DNA of 64,000 nucleotides from positions 744,001 to 808,000 of the forward strand of contig NZ_JASJUI010000001.1 of NCBI RefSeq assembly GCF_047467925.1, read 5' to 3'. Within the stretch, counting starts at the first letter, position 1. Every line of letters starts with the position of its first letter. Source of the DNA: Citrobacter_A amalonaticus_G (GTDB lineage: Bacteria; Pseudomonadota; Gammaproteobacteria; Enterobacterales; Enterobacteriaceae). Positions 23,421 to 32,370 of the stretch are shown here, piece by piece. The notes below the pieces were generated by a model that ran no database searches, was not told the origin of the DNA, and saw only the letters and a program-made list of their open reading frames with translations. A program made the translations under genes and the position numbers.

Positions 23421-25907
23421 TTACACCTTCGCCAGCTTCACGGCGCACTTCTTGAAATCCGTCTCTTTAGAGAGCGGATCCGTCGCATCCAGCGTCAGGT
23501 TATTCACCAGCTGTGCGGCGTCGAAGAACGCCATGTAGACCAGCCCCTGCGGCGGACGGTTACGTCCACGGGTTTCAACCAGGGAAATCACCTCACCGCG
23601 ACGAGAGACCACTTTGACCTTATCGCCACGACGCAGATCGCGTTTTTTTGCATCCAGCGGATGAATAAACAGCACCCCTTCCGGGAACGCACGGTGCAGC
23701 TCAGGCACGCGACGCGTCATGCTGCCGGTATGCCAGTGTTCCAGCACACGTCCCGTGGACAGCCACAGATCGTACTCGGCATCCGGCACTTCTGCGGCCG
23801 GTTCAAACGGCAGCGCGAAGATCACCGCTTTGCCATCTGGTTTACCGTAGAACTTGTAGCCTTCGCCCGCTTTCACGTAGGGATCATGGCCTTCGCTGTA
23901 GCGCCACTGCGTCTCTTTCCCGTCAACCACCGGCCAGCGCAGACCGCGCGCTTTATGATAATCATCGAACGGCGCGAGATCGTGGCCGTGTCCGCGACCA
24001 AACCAGGCGTACTCTTCAAACAGCCCTTTTTGCAGATAGAAGCCCAGCTCACGAGATTCGTCGTTAAGCTGATCCTCTTTCAACTCCGTCAGCGGGAATT
24101 TGCTCACCGCAGGGGTGGCAAACAGCACGTCATACAGCGTTTTACCGCGCAGTTCTGGTTTCTGTGCCAGCAGTTCTTCGGGCCAGACCTCTTCCGTTTT
24201 GAAGCGGCGTGAGAACTGAACCAGCTGCCACAGATCAGATTTTGATTCGCCCGGCGCTTTAATCTGTTGGCGCCAGAACTGAGTGCGTCGTTCGGCGTTG
24301 CCATAGGCCCCTTCCTTCTCCACCCACATCGCAGTTGGCAGGATCAGGTCCGCAGCCAGCGCGCTGACGGTCGGGTACGGATCGGAGACAATGATAAAGT
24401 TACGCGGATCGCGCCAGCCTGGCAGACGATCTTCGTTTATGTTCGGACCGGCCTGCATGTTGTTGGTACACATCGTCCAGTAGACGTTCAGCTTGCCGTC
24501 TTTCAGTGCCCTGTCCTGGGCAACCGCGTGGAGACCGATTTTCGCCGGAATGGTCCCGGTCGGGATATTCCAGTGTTTTTCACAGATCTCACGGTGTTTT
24601 TCGTTAGTGACCACCATGTCCGCCGGCAGACGGTGAGCAAAAGTACCCACTTCACGCGCAGTACCACAGGCGGAAGGCTGACCGGTTAACGAGAACGGTC
24701 CGCAGCCCGGCTGCGCGATTTTGCCAGTCAGCAGGTGGATGTTGTAGATCAGGTTGTTGGCCCACACGCCGCGCGTATGCTGGTTGAAGCCCATCGTCCA
24801 GTAAGAGATGACTTTCTTGTTCGGATCGGCATACAGCTTCGCCAGTTGCTCCAGCTGATCTTTCGGCACACTGGTCATTTCAGCGGTTTTTTCCAGCGTG
24901 TACTCAGCCACAAACGCTTTGTAATCTTCAAAGCTCATCGGCTCAGAGGCGTCAGAACCTGGGTTTTTCGCGGCTTTTTCCAGCGGATGCGTCGGACGCA
25001 AACCATAGCCGATATCCGTTGCCCCTTTGCGGACGTTAACGTGTTTGCTGAAGAAGTCCTGGTTAATCGCGTTGTTCTGAATGATGTAGTTAGCGATGTA
25101 GTTGAGGATCACCAGGTCAGACTGCGGCGTAAAGACCATCCCGTTGTCCGCCAGCTCAAAGCTACGATGCTGGAAGGTGGACAGTACGGAGACGTTAACA
25201 TTCGGATCGGAAAGGCGACGGTTGGTGATACGCGACCAGAGGATCGGGTGCATCTCTGCCATGTTCGATCCCCACAGAACAAACGCATCGGCATGCTCGA
25301 TATCGTCGTAGCAACCCATCGGTTCGTCCATGCCAAAGGTACGCATAAAGCCTACCACCGCTGACGCCATGCAGTGACGCGCGTTTGGATCGAGGTTGTT
25401 CGAGCGCAAGCCCGCTTTAAACAGTTTGGAGGCGGCGTAACCTTCCCAGATGGTCCACTGACCGGAACCAAACATACCGACAGATTCCGGGCCTTTCTCT
25501 TTCAGTGCGGTTTTAAACTTCTCTTCCATCACGTCGAAGGCCTGATCCCAGCTGATCGGCGTAAATTCACCGTCTTTGCTGTACTTACCGTCTTTCATGC
25601 GCAGCAGCGGCTGTGTTAAGCGGTCCTCGCCGTACATGATTTTGGGCAAGAAATAGCCCTTGATGCAGTTCAGACCCCGGTTTACTGGTGCATCCGGATC
25701 GCCCTGACAGGCGACAATACGCCCCTGTTGCGTACCCACCAGAACGCCACAGCCCGTCCCGCAAAAACGGCACGGGGCTTTATCCCACTTAATGGCTTCC
25801 TGTTGACCAACAACTGCACGAGCGACGCCCGGCACGCTTAGCCCGGCAGCCGCCGCAGCGGCCGCAACGGCGTTAGCTTTCATAAAGCTACGACGACTGA
25901 GTTTCAT
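23421..25907 (-). CDS. napA: Periplasmic nitrate reductase catalytic subunit NapA
   Basis: NapA reduces nitrate to nitrite at a Mo-bis-MGD centre in the periplasm. The 828-residue product has a twin-arginine signal (MKLSRRSFMKANAVAAA), the 4Fe-4S motif CRFCGTGCGVLVG near residue 47, and the Mo-ligand cysteine in NARHCMASAVVGF near 180. Length equals that of E. coli NapA (828). The start overlaps the napD stop by four bases, suiting coupled synthesis with its chaperone. No disruption is seen. Confidence 0.97.
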   Translation of the reverse strand: MKLSRRSFMKANAVAAAAAAAGLSVPGVARAVVGQQEAIKWDKAPCRFCGTGCGVLVGTQQGRIVACQGDPDAPVNRGLNCIKGYFLPKIMYGEDRLTQPLLRMKDGKYSKDGEFTPISWDQAFDVMEEKFKTALKEKGPESVGMFGSGQWTIWEGYAASKLFKAGLRSNNLDPNARHCMASAVVGFMRTFGMDEPMGCYDDIEHADAFVLWGSNMAEMHPILWSRITNRRLSDPNVNVSVLSTFQHRSFELADNGMVFTPQSDLVILNYIANYIIQNNAINQDFFSKHVNVRKGATDIGYGLRPTHPLEKAAKNPGSDASEPMSFEDYKAFVAEYTLEKTAEMTSVPKDQLEQLAKLYADPNKKVISYWTMGFNQHTRGVWANNLIYNIHLLTGKIAQPGCGPFSLTGQPSACGTAREVGTFAHRLPADMVVTNEKHREICEKHWNIPTGTIPAKIGLHAVAQDRALKDGKLNVYWTMCTNNMQAGPNINEDRLPGWRDPRNFIIVSDPYPTVSALAADLILPTAMWVEKEGAYGNAERRTQFWRQQIKAPGESKSDLWQLVQFSRRFKTEEVWPEELLAQKPELRGKTLYDVLFATPAVSKFPLTELKEDQLNDESRELGFYLQKGLFEEYAWFGRGHGHDLAPFDDYHKARGLRWPVVDGKETQWRYSEGHDPYVKAGEGYKFYGKPDGKAVIFALPFEPAAEVPDAEYDLWLSTGRVLEHWHTGSMTRRVPELHRAFPEGVLFIHPLDAKKRDLRRGDKVKVVSRRGEVISLVETRGRNRPPQGLVYMAFFDAAQLVNNLTLDATDPLSKETDFKKCAVKLAKV

Positions 25908-26167
25908 GGTGTTTCCTCACCTTGTTCTTCCTGCTGGTGATAAACCAGCGACACCGCCAGCACGCCCGCAACGTTGCGTACCGACTCAATTGTTTGCATC
26001 AGCGGTTCACTGTGTTCCGCTTCAACCACGGCAATCATCTGACCGCTTTGCGGGTCGCTTACGGCCACTTCGCAGCCCGGCAATGCGTTTAACTGCGTGC
26101 TGATATCCTGTACATGCTCGCCTTTGGCCTGAACAATCAGGCTGCAGACCTGCCAGTTAATGGGCAT
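25904..26167 (-). CDS. napD: NapA-specific Tat chaperone NapD
   Basis: NapD binds the twin-arginine signal of NapA and holds back export until cofactor loading. The 87-residue product from ATG 26167 (MPINWQVCSLIVQAKGEHVQ) is a ferredoxin-fold protein of the NapD family and has the E. coli length; the longer ORF is rejected. It overlaps napF by 11 bases. Confidence 0.95.
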   Translation of the reverse strand: MPINWQVCSLIVQAKGEHVQDISTQLNALPGCEVAVSDPQSGQMIAVVEAEHSEPLMQTIESVRNVAGVLAVSLVYHQQEEQGEETP

Positions 26168-26648
26168 GGTTATACTCCGCGCTAATGGCTGACACCGGGC
26201 AACTGGCGACACACGCGCCGCATCCGTTACAGTTCTGGTTATCGAGTTGTGGTTGATAAATACCGGACAGTGTCGGGCGAAATGTTATCGCCTGCGGTTC
26301 ACAGCTATCCTGACAGCGGCGGCACTCTACGGACTGATACGCCAGACACGCTTGCCCAATAGTAAAAATCAGATCCCATGCCCTGGTGTGGCGCGGAGAA
26401 AAGAGAGATTCGGGGCAAGCCTGCGCACAGGCGTAGCAGAAGGTGCATTCACTTTGTTGGAAATTAACGCTCGGATAGCCACCCGTGCCACGTTGCAAAA
26501 CATCGTGTTCACAAGCCTGAATACAGGCGTCGCAACGGGTACACTGGGACAGAAACTGAGAGGCTTCCCTGACCCACGGCGGACGGATCTCACGGTTGGC
26601 ATTACGCCAACTGCCAGTCAGTATGCCTCGACGGGATAGATCAACCAT
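26157..26648 (-). CDS. napF: Ferredoxin-type protein NapF
   Basis: NapF is a cytoplasmic iron-sulfur protein that interacts with NapA and helps its maturation. The 163-residue product starts MVDLSRRGILTGSWR (ATG 26648, AAGGG upstream) and has 4Fe-4S clusters CTRCDACIQACE, CTFCYACAQACP and CNGCGACVASCP, plus a CRRCQDSCEP segment. It is the first gene of napFDAGHBC-ccmABCDEFGH. Confidence 0.94.
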   Translation of the reverse strand: MVDLSRRGILTGSWRNANREIRPPWVREASQFLSQCTRCDACIQACEHDVLQRGTGGYPSVNFQQSECTFCYACAQACPESLFSPRHTRAWDLIFTIGQACLAYQSVECRRCQDSCEPQAITFRPTLSGIYQPQLDNQNCNGCGACVASCPVSAISAEYNHAH

Positions 26649-26735
26649 GGCATCGCCCTTCCATAAACGACGCTCCCCCGGCTGGGTGAACGACAATAAA
26701 AACCGCATTACTACTAAGTCATTATTATGATCGCT

Positions 26736-26799
26736 AAGATAGTAAAGGATGGGGTCCAGGAGCATACCCCAATCGGGGTAAAACCAGTGGTTGGATCAA
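26736..26799 (-). promoter_or_regulatory. napF promoter with NarP/NarL 7-2-7 site and FNR-like site
   Basis: A 7-2-7 inverted heptamer pair (TACCCCA-AT-CGGGGTA) lies at 26765-26780. Twenty bases farther upstream, centre to centre, is a degenerate FNR box with one perfect TTGAT half (26786-26799). TATCTT at 26741-26736 fits the -10. The spacing reproduces the -44.5/-64.5 layout of the E. coli napF promoter. The rest of the 400-base gap to eco is AT-rich and shows no ORF. Confidence 0.75.
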
Positions 26800-27046
26800 A
26801 AGAGTGTTAATGAAGCTTGTCAGAATGTGCTTCTCCGCACATATCAAAGGGTTATGTAATTTCTTACATATCGAGACAATCATCAGGATAATCAAACCAA
26901 ACAAAAGGCATAAATAAGAATAAATAACCAGCTATCTTATATAATCAAAACTAATGAACTTTAAAAATACGTAAAGACAGATTAATGATTTCACCCCACA
27001 TGTTAATCTGTCGTGAAATCGTTCATAAGATAAAAAAGGAAAACCT

Positions 27047-27556
27047 GTGAACTCGAAAATGAAGACAATAGTCCCTGCCGTTTTGTTCGCTGCCTTTGCC
27101 AGCACCTCTGCATGGTCGGCCTCCACGGAAGCGAATCCGCAACCGCTGGAAAAAATCGCCCCCTGGCCGCAGGCGGAAAAGGGCATGAAGCGTCAGGTCA
27201 TTCAGCTACCCCATCAGGAAGATGAATCTACTCTGAAAGTGGAGCTGATGATCGGCCAGACGCTGGAAGTCGACTGTAATCAGCATCGTTTGGGCGGCGA
27301 ATTGGAAAGCAAAACGCTGGAAGGCTGGGGTTATGACTACTACGTCTTTGACAAAGTTACCTCTCCGGTATCGACCATGATGGCCTGCCCGGATGGCAAA
27401 AAAGAGCAGAAATTTGTGACCGCCTATCTGGGTGATAACGGTATGCTGCGTTACAACAGCAAGTTGCCAATCGTGGTGTATACCCCGGCAAATGTTGATG
27501 TGAAATTCCGCATCTGGAAAGCGGAAGAGAAGATTCAGGACGCGGTTGCCCGATAA
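27047..27556 (+). CDS. eco: Ecotin, periplasmic serine protease inhibitor
   Basis: Ecotin is a dimeric periplasmic inhibitor of trypsin-fold proteases such as neutrophil elastase. The product has a signal peptide (MKTIVPAVLFAAFASTSAWS) and the reactive loop SPVSTMMACPDGK with the P1 Met of pan-specific ecotins. AAGGA is best spaced from a GTG at 27047 (169 residues); the ATG at 27059 would give 165 residues and an N-terminus more like E. coli (162). Both leave the mature protein unchanged. It diverges from nap. Confidence 0.93.
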   Translation: MNSKMKTIVPAVLFAAFASTSAWSASTEANPQPLEKIAPWPQAEKGMKRQVIQLPHQEDESTLKVELMIGQTLEVDCNQHRLGGELESKTLEGWGYDYYVFDKVTSPVSTMMACPDGKKEQKFVTAYLGDNGMLRYNSKLPIVVYTPANVDVKFRIWKAEEKIQDAVAR

Positions 27557-27566
27557 ACCACCGATG

Positions 27567-27646
27567 ATGCCGGATGGCGGCGCCCCCCCCTATCCGGCCT
27601 ACAGGAACTCAGCGTAGGCCGGATAAGCGCAGCGCCATCCGGCAAT
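27567..27646. repeat. BIME between eco and mqo
   Basis: Two inverted REP units (TGCCGGATGGCGG... and ...GCGCCATCCGGCA) lie between convergent genes. One loop contains a run of eight Cs (27583-27590), a possible slippage tract. Confidence 0.9.
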
Positions 27647-27650
27647 GCAG

Positions 27651-29306
27651 TTACAGCGCGATATCCGCCACTTCTTTACGCGCAGGCTGAGCCTGTGGTT
27701 TAAGCTGCGCTTTCGGTGCCGCGTCCGCCGTCTGCGGCTGGACATACTGTAGCCCCAGCACTTCACTGGTGTATTGCAGTTCCTGTTGCGTCGCCTCAAC
27801 GTTGCCGTTCAGTTTTGTACCGTAAGACGGAATAATCGTTTTCAGCTTCGCCTGCCATTGCGGCGTGTTCACTTTATCTTTAAAGACCGTTTCCATCAGG
27901 TGCAGCATGATGGGGGCCGCAGTGGATGCACCCGGTGACGCGCCCAGCAGTGCGGCAACGGTTCCTTCCTTGTCGCTCACCACTTCTGTTCCCAGTCGCA
28001 GTACACCGCCTTTATCTTCATCACGCTTGATGATCTGTACCCGCTGACCCGCCTGCCACAAACGCCAGTCCTCTTTCTTCGCCTGCGGATAGTACTCTTT
28101 TAGCGCCTCGAAGCGGTCGTCATCGCTCAGCATTACCTGGCTAATCAGGTATTTCACCAGATCGAAGTTATCCATCCCGACGTTGACCATCGGCATGAAG
28201 TTGGAAGGCGTGGTTGAACTCAGCAGATCCCACAGCGAACCGTTTTTCAGGAATTTGGTGGAGAACGTGGCGAACGGTCCGAACAGCACGACACGTTTAC
28301 CGTCCAGAATACGGGTATCGATATGCGGGACTGACATCGGCGGTGCCCCGACGGAAGCCTGACCGTACACTTTCGCCAGATGACGGTTCACCACGTCCGG
28401 GTTTTCTGCGACCAGGAATTGCCCACCAACCGGGAAGCCTGCGTACTCTTTGGCTTCCGGAATACCGGTTTCCTGCAACAACTTCAGCGCTGCGCCACCC
28501 GCGCCGATAAAGACGAATTTGGCTTTAATTTTATGTTCCGCTTCGCCGTTTTTCAGATCGGCGACGGTCACCGTCCAGGTATTATCGTCGTTACGTTTAA
28601 ACCCACGGACTTCGGAGCTCAATTCCAGAGAAAAATTGGGCTTTTTCTGCAACGAAGCAATCAATTGGCGTGTAATTTCGCCGTAGTTCACGTCCGTTCC
28701 CATTTCGGTACGCGTAGCGGCGACTTTCTGCTTCGGATCGCGCCCTTCCATCACCAGCGGTGCCCACTCTTTGATTTGCGCGTGGTCTTCGGAGTAGCGC
28801 ATACCACGGAACAACGTGCTCTGTTGCAGTGCCGCATAGCGGGCGCGCAGGAAGTTGACGTTCTCTTCACCCCAGACGAAGCTCATGTGCGGAACGGTGG
28901 TGATGAAGGTGCGCGGGTCGTGCATCACGCCGCTCTTGACCTGATGCGCCCAGAACTGGCGAGAAATCTGGAAGGCTTCGTTAATTTCGACTGCCTTTTC
29001 GGTACTGATACTCCCGTCGGCTTTCTTCGGCGTGTAGTTCAGCTCCATCAGCGCGGAGTGCCCGGTACCGGCGTTGTTCCAGCCGTTTGAACTCTCTTGT
29101 GCGACACCGTCCAGGCGCTCCACCATGGTCATCGACCAGTCGGGTTCCAGTTCCTGTAGATAAGTTCCCAGTGTGGCGCTCATGATGCCGCCGCCGATCA
29201 ACAGTACGTCCGTCTCCTGCTCTTCCGTCGCTTTCGCTTTTGCCGCCATCGAGACAGCATTCAGCCCTACGGCCATCGAGAAGAGCATGGCAGTCACTTT
29301 TTTCAT
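27651..29306 (-). CDS. mqo: Malate:quinone oxidoreductase
   Basis: Mqo is a membrane-associated FAD enzyme oxidising malate to oxaloacetate and reducing quinone, bypassing NAD-linked malate dehydrogenase in the TCA cycle. The 551-residue product (E. coli 548) has an N-terminal hydrophobic stretch, the dinucleotide-binding DVLLIGGGIMSATLG near residue 33, and the conserved NAGTGHSALMELNYTP segment. The C-terminal tail is slightly longer and proline/alanine-rich. It is in its usual place next to eco; the neighbour on the other side is not the usual yojI. Confidence 0.96.
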   Translation of the reverse strand: MKKVTAMLFSMAVGLNAVSMAAKAKATEEQETDVLLIGGGIMSATLGTYLQELEPDWSMTMVERLDGVAQESSNGWNNAGTGHSALMELNYTPKKADGSISTEKAVEINEAFQISRQFWAHQVKSGVMHDPRTFITTVPHMSFVWGEENVNFLRARYAALQQSTLFRGMRYSEDHAQIKEWAPLVMEGRDPKQKVAATRTEMGTDVNYGEITRQLIASLQKKPNFSLELSSEVRGFKRNDDNTWTVTVADLKNGEAEHKIKAKFVFIGAGGAALKLLQETGIPEAKEYAGFPVGGQFLVAENPDVVNRHLAKVYGQASVGAPPMSVPHIDTRILDGKRVVLFGPFATFSTKFLKNGSLWDLLSSTTPSNFMPMVNVGMDNFDLVKYLISQVMLSDDDRFEALKEYYPQAKKEDWRLWQAGQRVQIIKRDEDKGGVLRLGTEVVSDKEGTVAALLGASPGASTAAPIMLHLMETVFKDKVNTPQWQAKLKTIIPSYGTKLNGNVEATQQELQYTSEVLGLQYVQPQTADAAPKAQLKPQAQPARKEVADIAL

Positions 29307-29477
29307 ATGGTTAATGCCTTACTTTTAGTATCGTTTTTTTGCTTTTTGCAGGTGAAAATCGAGCGGCACCAACGTTAACACTTCAGTAAAAATATTTAAA
29401 TATTGTTTATAAATTATATTAAGATTTTAAAATAGTTAAAAATACGTTGAATGTTTATAAGGTTATTCGCAATATTT

Positions 29478-29578
29478 TCTGGAAACAGACGCTCCAGAAA
29501 GGTACTATGCGGCGCTTTGCTATTCACCGCACGGACGCCTGTCGGTCTGCTGTTATCAGGCCCTTTCCTACCTGAGAG
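29478..29578 (+). promoter_or_regulatory. Structured 5' leader of the SulP gene
   Basis: Upstream of the SulP start are a hairpin TCTGGA/TCCAGA (29478-29498), an inner GCGG/CCGC hairpin (near 29510-29530), and AGGTA (29500-29504) complementary to TACCT (29569-29573) next to the GAGAG ribosome site. This could form a folded, perhaps regulatory leader. I could not match it to a known riboswitch class. The remaining 29307-29477 is very AT-rich with nothing else visible. Confidence 0.35.
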
Positions 29579-29583
29579 TAAAT

Positions 29584-30831
29584 ATGTCTGTAACCCCTTC
29601 GTCTCCTGTTCTGGCTGCGGAACACACGGTCGGTGGCGTTCTTCGCGCCCCACGTCTGCTGGTACGCGAAACGCTGGCAGGGATGATCACCGCGCTGGCG
29701 CTGATCCCGGAAGTGATCTCATTTTCGGTGATTGCCGGCGTTGACCCGAAAGTCAGCCTGATTGCCTCAGTGGTTCTTTGTCTGGCAATGTCTTTCATGG
29801 GCGGCCGCCCGGCGATGGTCACGGCAGCAGCCGGTTCCGTTGCGCTGGTGATAGGCCCGATGGTGCACCAGCATGGCGTACAGTACATTCTGCCAGCGGT
29901 CGTATTAGCCGGGCTTATCCAGATCCTGTTTGGCGTTACCGGGATGGCGCGCCTGATGCGTTTTATTCCTGCCGCCGTCATGACCGGGTTTGTGAACGCC
30001 CTCGGCATTCTGATTTTCTTCGCCCAGGTCCCCCATTTCTGGAGCAAAAGTCCGCTCATCTGGGGGCTGTTTGCCTTAACGCTACTCATTGTGTTGTGGG
30101 TGCCGCGCTTTATTAAAAGCGTTCCTGCACCGCTGATTGCCATTGTTTTATTGACACTGTTTACCGCAACCACCGGACAATTGCTGCCGACCGTCGGTGA
30201 TGAAGGCGCAATGAGCGGCGGGCTACCGGGACTGACGCAGCTGTTAGTGCCGCTGAATCTGCAAACGCTGACAATTATCTGGCCCTGCGCGCTGAGTATC
30301 GCTTTCGTGGGCCTGATGGAGTCGCTACTGACGGCGAAACTGGTTGATGATCTGACGGTCACGCCGTCGAACAAAAATCGTGAAAGCGCGGGTCTGGGGT
30401 TCGCCAACATTCTGGCGGGCTTTTACGGCGGCATTGCTGGCTGCGCGATGATCGGACAGACCATCGTGAATGTGGAGATGGGGAAAGGCCGCAGCCGCGT
30501 GTCGACGATCGCCGCCGGGTTGGTTTTACTGCTGCTGGTCACCGCGCTGAGCGACGTGATGGCAAAAATCCCGATGTCGGTTCTGGCCGGGATCATGGTG
30601 ATTGTGGCGGTGAAAACGTTCAGTTGGCACAGCATCCAGCCTGCCACCCTGACGACACTGCCCGTAGTGGAAACGCTGGTGATGGTCATTACCGTTGCCG
30701 CAACGGTCTCCACCGGCAACCTGGCGATTGGCGTGGTTGCCGGAGTGGTGGCGATGGGATTACTGCCTCGCGTCGTGAAGCGTAAACGACGCGCTACATC
30801 AGAAACAGCGTCGCCAGCCCAAGAAAAATAA
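29584..30831 (+). CDS. SulP/xanthine-uracil-type anion permease without STAS domain
   Basis: A 415-residue membrane protein with about 11-13 hydrophobic segments of the SLC26/SulP fold (RETLAGMITALALIPEVISF near residue 28, typical of the SulP signature; GGRPAMVTAAAGSVALV near 74; the GGIAGCAMIGQT motif near 280). Family members move sulfate, bicarbonate or dicarboxylates. The cytoplasmic STAS domain usual in SulP proteins is missing: the protein ends about 20 residues after the last helix. Substrate is unknown. It is absent at this locus in E. coli; its 3' end overlaps that of mgtE by 38 bases on the opposite strand. Confidence 0.85.
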   Translation: MSVTPSSPVLAAEHTVGGVLRAPRLLVRETLAGMITALALIPEVISFSVIAGVDPKVSLIASVVLCLAMSFMGGRPAMVTAAAGSVALVIGPMVHQHGVQYILPAVVLAGLIQILFGVTGMARLMRFIPAAVMTGFVNALGILIFFAQVPHFWSKSPLIWGLFALTLLIVLWVPRFIKSVPAPLIAIVLLTLFTATTGQLLPTVGDEGAMSGGLPGLTQLLVPLNLQTLTIIWPCALSIAFVGLMESLLTAKLVDDLTVTPSNKNRESAGLGFANILAGFYGGIAGCAMIGQTIVNVEMGKGRSRVSTIAAGLVLLLLVTALSDVMAKIPMSVLAGIMVIVAVKTFSWHSIQPATLTTLPVVETLVMVITVAATVSTGNLAIGVVAGVVAMGLLPRVVKRKRRATSETASPAQEK

Positions 30832-32230
30832 AGAACCCGCCGGTATCGGTAATTGCGGTGATCATCACGCTCGAGCCGACCGCCGGGTCGCGCCCGAGTT
30901 TCACCATCGTCATCGGGATAATCACCCCCATCAGCGCCGCCATAAGCAGGTTCAGCATCATTGCCAGGGTCATGACTCCACCGAGCGCCATGTCGTCGTA
31001 CAGCCACCAGGTGATCCCGCCCATAATTCCGCCCCAGACGAGGCCATTGACCAGCGCCACCCCCATCTCGCGCAGAATAAGAAAGGTCAGGTTACCCGGC
31101 TGGATATTCTGTAATGCCAGTGCCCGGACAATCATGGTGATGGTCTGATTACCGGTATTCCCGCCGATCCCGGCGACAATCGGCATCAGCGACGCCAGTG
31201 CCACCAGTTGTGAAATAGTGTGCTCAAAGCCATCAATGACGCGGGATGCAATGAACGCGGTGCAGAGGTTAACCGCCAGCCACGCCCAGCGGGTTTTTAC
31301 CGCTTTAGGAACGGGCGCAAAAACGTCCTCTTCGGCACTCAATCCGCCCATTCGACGCAGGTCGGTGTCCGTCTCTTCGTAGACCACGTCGACGATCTCG
31401 TCGATCGTTAAGCGCCCCATCAGTTTCCCGGAAGGATCGACCACGGCTGCACTGACCAGGTTGTCACGTTCGAAGGTACGTGCTGCGTTTTCCGCTTTGT
31501 CTTCCGGGGCGAAGGTCAGCGGATCGTCATCCATCACCTCGCTGACTTTGCTGTGCACATCGTTAAGCAGAATACAGGTCAGGGTTAGCTCACCGACCAG
31601 CGTTTTGTCGCGACGGGTGACAAACAGTTTATCGGTGTTTTCCGGCATCTTACCCAGCCGACGCAGATAGCGCTGCACCACTTGCAGCGTCACATCCGGG
31701 CGCACGGTGATGACCTCAAATTCCATGATCGCGCCGACGCGATTCTTTTCGTAGTGCATAACCTGGCGCACACGTGCCCGTTCTTCGGGTGGCAGCGTCG
31801 CCAGCAACCTGCCCGTGAGATTACGCGGCAAGTGCTGAACCAGGTAAATCTGTTCGTCGATGTCGAGATATTGCAGCGCCTCAAGCAGTTCCCGGTCGGT
31901 CATTTCGTCGATCAGGTCATCCCAGACGTTTTCGGACGCCTCAAGCAGGACATACCCACGCTTATCACTCTGGATCAGCCTCCAGAGAGCATGACGCTCT
32001 TCTGAGGGCAATGCTTCGAGGGTATCTGCGAGATCGGGAGGCGGGAGATGCTCGACCAGCGCGCCTACCTCAGCAATATCGTCGGCGAGTGTACCGACAT
32101 CATATTGCTCAGCCAGGGTGAGCTTGCCCAACAGGGTGGAAACAACGGCTTTATCGGTGGTAAGCAGCCAGATCAGGCGTGCTCGCTCTTCATCACGCAG
32201 CCTTGCGCTATTTTTGTGTGTAGCGGCCAT
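30794..32230 (-). CDS. mgtE: Magnesium transporter MgtE
   Basis: MgtE is a homodimeric Mg2+ channel gated by cytosolic magnesium. The 478-residue product has the N-terminal helical domain (about 25-150), two CBS domains (about 150-280; VGAIMEFEVITVRPD and SEVMDDDPLTFAPED), a linking plug helix, and five C-terminal membrane helices with MPIVAGIGGNTGNQT near 347 and a final DTGGFFIFLGLATLFL. Most enterobacteria rely on CorA and MgtA, so this is an accessory gene here. It converges on the SulP gene with overlapping ends. Confidence 0.92.
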   Translation of the reverse strand: MAATHKNSARLRDEERARLIWLLTTDKAVVSTLLGKLTLAEQYDVGTLADDIAEVGALVEHLPPPDLADTLEALPSEERHALWRLIQSDKRGYVLLEASENVWDDLIDEMTDRELLEALQYLDIDEQIYLVQHLPRNLTGRLLATLPPEERARVRQVMHYEKNRVGAIMEFEVITVRPDVTLQVVQRYLRRLGKMPENTDKLFVTRRDKTLVGELTLTCILLNDVHSKVSEVMDDDPLTFAPEDKAENAARTFERDNLVSAAVVDPSGKLMGRLTIDEIVDVVYEETDTDLRRMGGLSAEEDVFAPVPKAVKTRWAWLAVNLCTAFIASRVIDGFEHTISQLVALASLMPIVAGIGGNTGNQTITMIVRALALQNIQPGNLTFLILREMGVALVNGLVWGGIMGGITWWLYDDMALGGVMTLAMMLNLLMAALMGVIIPMTMVKLGRDPAVGSSVMITAITDTGGFFIFLGLATLFLM

Positions 32231-32313
32231 TAATCATAAATCCATGATATGAGATACCATTAAGCATGGCGCGAGGTTATGTAAATAACAATAAACGGGG
32301 GTGTCAGATGGAT

Positions 32314-32359
32314 AAAAAAGAAACGTTGCCCCGAAACGCCTTGCGCCGTCGGGACAACG
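32314..32359 (-). terminator. Intrinsic terminator of yojI
   Basis: Minus-strand stem CGTTGTCCCGA/TCGGGGCAACG with a 14-base loop, followed by TTTCTTTTTT. It begins 12 bases after the yojI stop. Confidence 0.85.
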
Positions 32360-32370
32360 GTTTAGCAGAA

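Noticed and set aside
29478..29583. Fluoride riboswitch in front of the SulP gene
   Set aside because: The TCCTACC near the 3' end is suggestive, but the GGNGATGG 5' part and the pseudoknot partners are missing.
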